Source: Sacculina carcini
Taxonomy: Eukaryota; Arthropoda; Thecostraca; Sacculinidae
NCBI GenBank assembly: GCA_916048095.2
Contig: OU696579.1
Location: 9,143,163-9,207,162, forward strand
Direction of reading: 5' to 3'
Length of the DNA stretch: 64,000 nucleotides
Both the position numbers and the translations under genes were made by a program. Shown here piece by piece: positions 62,090-64,000 of this stretch. The notes beneath the pieces were generated by a model. That model was not told the origin of the DNA, did not search any database, and saw only the letters and a list, made by a program, of their open reading frames with translations. Positions within the stretch are counted from its first letter, which is position 1; every line of letters starts with the position of its first letter.

Positions 62090-62593
62090 TCAGGAAGAAG
62101 CGGTGACAGGAGACAATTCAGAACAATGTGATGAAGACACAATAGTGCGTTGGCGGAGAGAATTTTGCACAGCAATGAACGAGGAACAGGAGGATGAAAA
62201 CGAAGAGTGGTCCGAAGGTTTACCATGACGGCAGCAGTTTGAGCACTTCGACTTGCTCTTGTCAGGGCAGGCTGACGACAGGTGGGCACCAGCGCAGTGA
62301 CCGCAAACTGCTGTAGCTGATGGGCAGCGATCAGATTTGTGGCCCAGACCCGAGCACTTCCAGCATCGAGTCACCCAGTATCGATCGTAGACCGGGCAGC
62401 TGCACAACCCGACAAACACTCTGTTGCCAGCGACACGAATCAGTTGGCGCACCTCCGGAGACACTACGAGTACGGCATTGGTGCGGCCGTCTTTTGGCTT
62501 CGTCAGGAACAACAGTTTCATCTGTGACGCTGGGATGTTGGCGAGATGAGAGTTTTTCAGCCGCAAAGAGCTGACGACTTCCTCAGGTGACAT
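62090..62593 (-). CDS. LINE ORF1: gag-like zinc-knuckle protein, probably N-terminally truncated
   Basis: The 167-residue frame has a short alpha/beta part (AVLVVSPEVRQLI, RVFVGLCSCPVYDRYWVTRC) followed by cysteine knuckles. CWKCSGLGHKSDRC fits CX2CX4HX4C, CGHCAGAHLSSAC fits CX2CX3HX4C, and CSNCCRHGKPSDH is a third, partial one. Such proteins bind the element's RNA as a particle. It ends 30 bp before the ORF2 start on the same strand. The reading frame continues open for 12 codons above the ATG before meeting a stop, so the usual longer N terminus is missing or lost. Confidence 0.85.
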   Translation of the reverse strand: MSPEEVVSSLRLKNSHLANIPASQMKLLFLTKPKDGRTNAVLVVSPEVRQLIRVAGNRVFVGLCSCPVYDRYWVTRCWKCSGLGHKSDRCPSATAVCGHCAGAHLSSACPDKSKSKCSNCCRHGKPSDHSSFSSSCSSFIAVQNSLRQRTIVSSSHCSELSPVTASS

Positions 62594-62640
62594 TTGTTGA
62601 ATCCTCTCTCCGATCTGGTACCATTTTTACAACAAACCAC

Positions 62641-62888
62641 AAAAAGTGACTTAATAGTATTTAGCTAACATCGCAAAGAGGAACATAACCATCAAAACGC
62701 AATTTCAATTGGAAAGCTAATCCAAAAGTAGAATACACTAATTGCAACTGTGAATGTGTTTTAGTAATTGTCGCAATAATGCTCTTTATATTGTTTTAAT
62801 GGAGCTCTTTATCAAATAGCAGGTACACAGTTTGTATATTAGTGTGATCGTAAATACTGTATGTGTGAATGCCCTCCGTCCTCCCATA
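62641..62888. other. Short unannotated gap
   Basis: AT-rich sequence between the LINE and the second MITE. It may include lost 5' LINE sequence. Confidence 0.4.
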
Positions 62889-63242
62889 CATCGCTGTAGA
62901 TTTGTGTCGAGGCTCGGGGGGATGACAGCCATCATACATTAGTGTTTAAAGTTGACTCAGTTGGCCAATTTTGTGGGACGCTCAACTATTTTCAGCCTAT
63001 TCAATTTCAACACACACGCACCCCAATGAAAATTGTATTGCGTAATATAATTCTTCACATATTTATAATTTCTTGCATTTTTGGCTTATTGTCATTTGGC
63101 TTCTATGCTGATTTTGATGATAATATACCCAGTGAACTGAACTCAGCAGAGTTCTCAGGGGGTATATTTGCATATTCATACCCCCCAGCCAATTTGTCGG
63201 GGGTATATATATACCCCATACTCCCCAGGATTTACGCCCATG
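62889..63242 (+). mobile_element. Second copy of the CATGGGCGTAAAT MITE
   Basis: About 354 bp, closely matching 57854-58211 throughout. The right end ATTTACGCCCATG is intact and the left end is eroded (CATCGCTGTAGAT). The flanks CTCCCATA and GTCCCATG agree at 6 of 8 positions, an aged 8-bp target duplication. It lies in the same orientation as the first copy, on the far side of the LINE. A 193-codon open frame starts in the element and is not a gene. Confidence 0.83.
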
Positions 63243-63373
63243 GTCCCATGTGTAGCACCCTGTGCTCACAGTCTTATAAATGTCCAACGTGGGAAAATGG
63301 CGCTATCTCACGCCCTGAAAGGTACGTGCTAATTCCTGTTCAATTAAATGCGTACTGTCAAGCAGGGTTTGTT

Positions 63374-63427
63374 TGGTTTAAAACATTTGGTATAAACCAT
63401 GGTTTAAACCAAATGTTTTCTTTAAAC
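63374..63427. repeat. Long inverted repeat centred on CCATGG
   Basis: Nearly perfect arms of about 24 bases around 63399/63400, built of ACATTTGGT, TAAACC and their complements. It would form a strong hairpin. It adjoins the MITE and may be a mobile-element end or a separate palindromic repeat. Confidence 0.8.
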
Positions 63428-63564
63428 GTGTTTTTTATTTATCAAAAACATGTTTTTAATATTGTTTTATACAGCAATGAATTTTCTCATATAGGAATGA
63501 TAAAATATTTTCAGAATAAGTAAATGAGTTCATTAATACAGTTTTAAATCTTCATAAATATTAC

Positions 63565-63771
63565 TTTTTGGCATGATTGATTGATTGATTGATTGATTAT
63601 TGAGTTTTTGGGGTGCACCGGCCTCTAGGACCATATTGCACCCCCTAGGCTGTTGTTAGCTAAAATCAACTAAAATTATGCATATGAACGTAATGGAGCG
63701 ATGAAATAAATAAGCGTGAGGGTGAGTGATATGAATATGAAAATGAGAAGAATAAAAATCAATAAATAGTT
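63565..63771 (-). mobile_element. 3' UTR and (AATC)n tail of LINE family C
   Basis: The plus strand shows TGATTGATTGATTGATTGAT at about 63574-63600, which is the tandem tail of a minus-strand LINE. Inside it a GGGGTGCACCGG...GCACCCCC pair can form a stem, and then comes the ORF2 stop codon at 63772-63774. Confidence 0.75.
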
Positions 63772-64000
63772 TTAAAAGGCAAGAACCATACAAAATTCAA
63801 AAATGCGGCCCTCAATGACCGCCGATTGCTCATGTTCTAGAACCTCGTCAATAGTCCGAACGGATCCAAGAAAACGTTGACGCGCCTCTGAGAATGCTGG
63901 ACATTCCACCAGGATGTGCTGCACGGAGAGACGTGCATTACATGCGCTGCACGTGGGTTCAGGTTGCCCGAGTAGAAGATGGCGATGCGTGTCGTACGTG
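63772..64000 (-). CDS. LINE family C ORF2, C-terminal end (partial, cut by window edge)
   Basis: Minus-strand frame, open from the window edge to a TAA at 63772-63774. It reads THRHLLLGQPEPTCSACNAR, LSVQHILVECPAFSEARQRF, then an IDEVLEHEQSAVIE... tail. The CxxC...HxxxxC arrangement (CSACN...VQHILVECP) is the zinc-finger-like motif after the RT/RNase H of I/Jockey-type LINE ORF2 proteins. The upstream RT lies outside the window. The frame has no ATG here because it is an internal piece. It is unbroken in this part. Confidence 0.85.
   Translation of the reverse strand, partial: TYDTHRHLLLGQPEPTCSACNARLSVQHILVECPAFSEARQRFLGSVRTIDEVLEHEQSAVIEGRIFEFCMVLAF

Larger units (their letters stand above)
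58622..62640 (-). mobile_element. Near-complete two-ORF LINE (CR1/L2-like, family A)
   Basis: Minus-strand element with a gag-like ORF1 (62593-62090), a 30-bp gap, an endonuclease-RT ORF2 (62059-59126) and a 3' UTR of about 500 bases. It ends in a (GTT)n tail, seen as CAACAACAA from about 58626. The 5' end is probably truncated: an in-frame stop lies 12 codons above the first ATG of ORF1, and ORF1 is short. Two other copies in the window (22541-23580, 55085-55890) are decayed and share the 3' end. I could not match target-site duplications. Confidence 0.88.

Noticed and set aside
62942-63523. 193-codon plus frame
   Set aside because: It starts inside a MITE whose other copy (57995-58231) encodes a similar short run only because the DNA is homologous. 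No protein domain is seen.

Overview
The window looks like repeat-rich, AT-rich intergenic and intronic DNA from the nuclear genome of a non-vertebrate animal. Four things support this: spliced metazoan gene structure (a prd-class homeodomain exon split at the usual intron site), many (CA)n/(TA)n microsatellites, several non-LTR retrotransposons (LINEs) and a Penelope-like retroelement, and many small DNA transposons. No bacterial operons, phage genes or CRISPR arrays were seen. The species cannot be named. The homeobox gene resembles homeobrain (hbn), which as far as I know is kept in cnidarians, protostomes and some deuterostomes but lost in vertebrates.

Layout. 1-13.8 kb is non-coding, with microsatellites, a tRNA-like sequence at the left edge, a 5'-truncated Penelope-like GIY-YIG fragment with a hammerhead-ribozyme motif (about 5.0-5.75 kb), and a hAT-type MITE with a perfect 8-bp target duplication (7.8-8.1 kb). 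13.88-14.69 kb is the last coding exon of the homeobrain-like gene, running from homeodomain residue 47 to the OAR tail. 18-25.5 kb holds LINE fragments of two families, a pogo-like MITE and a 12-bp satellite. 28.2-32.8 kb has two 15-bp minisatellites. 33-43 kb is mostly non-coding, with (CA)n arrays and a hAT-like MITE. 43.0-46.5 kb has a decayed Ty3/gypsy-like pol fragment, a LINE tail and a pogo/Tigger-type DNA-binding domain followed in frame by a 24-bp minisatellite. 49-58 kb is dense in MITEs and holds a possible secreted-peptide exon on the minus strand (53.55-54.03 kb). 57.85-63.25 kb is a nested region: two copies of one TIR MITE lie on either side of a nearly complete two-ORF LINE. 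The last 230 bases carry the C-terminal end of another LINE ORF2, cut by the window edge.

Only two coding regions are candidates for host genes: the homeobrain-like exon (well supported) and the possible secreted precursor (weak). The other convincing protein-coding sequence belongs to mobile elements. Many long open frames are by-products of dinucleotide repeats or of minisatellites whose period is a multiple of three (12, 15, 15 and 24 bp).
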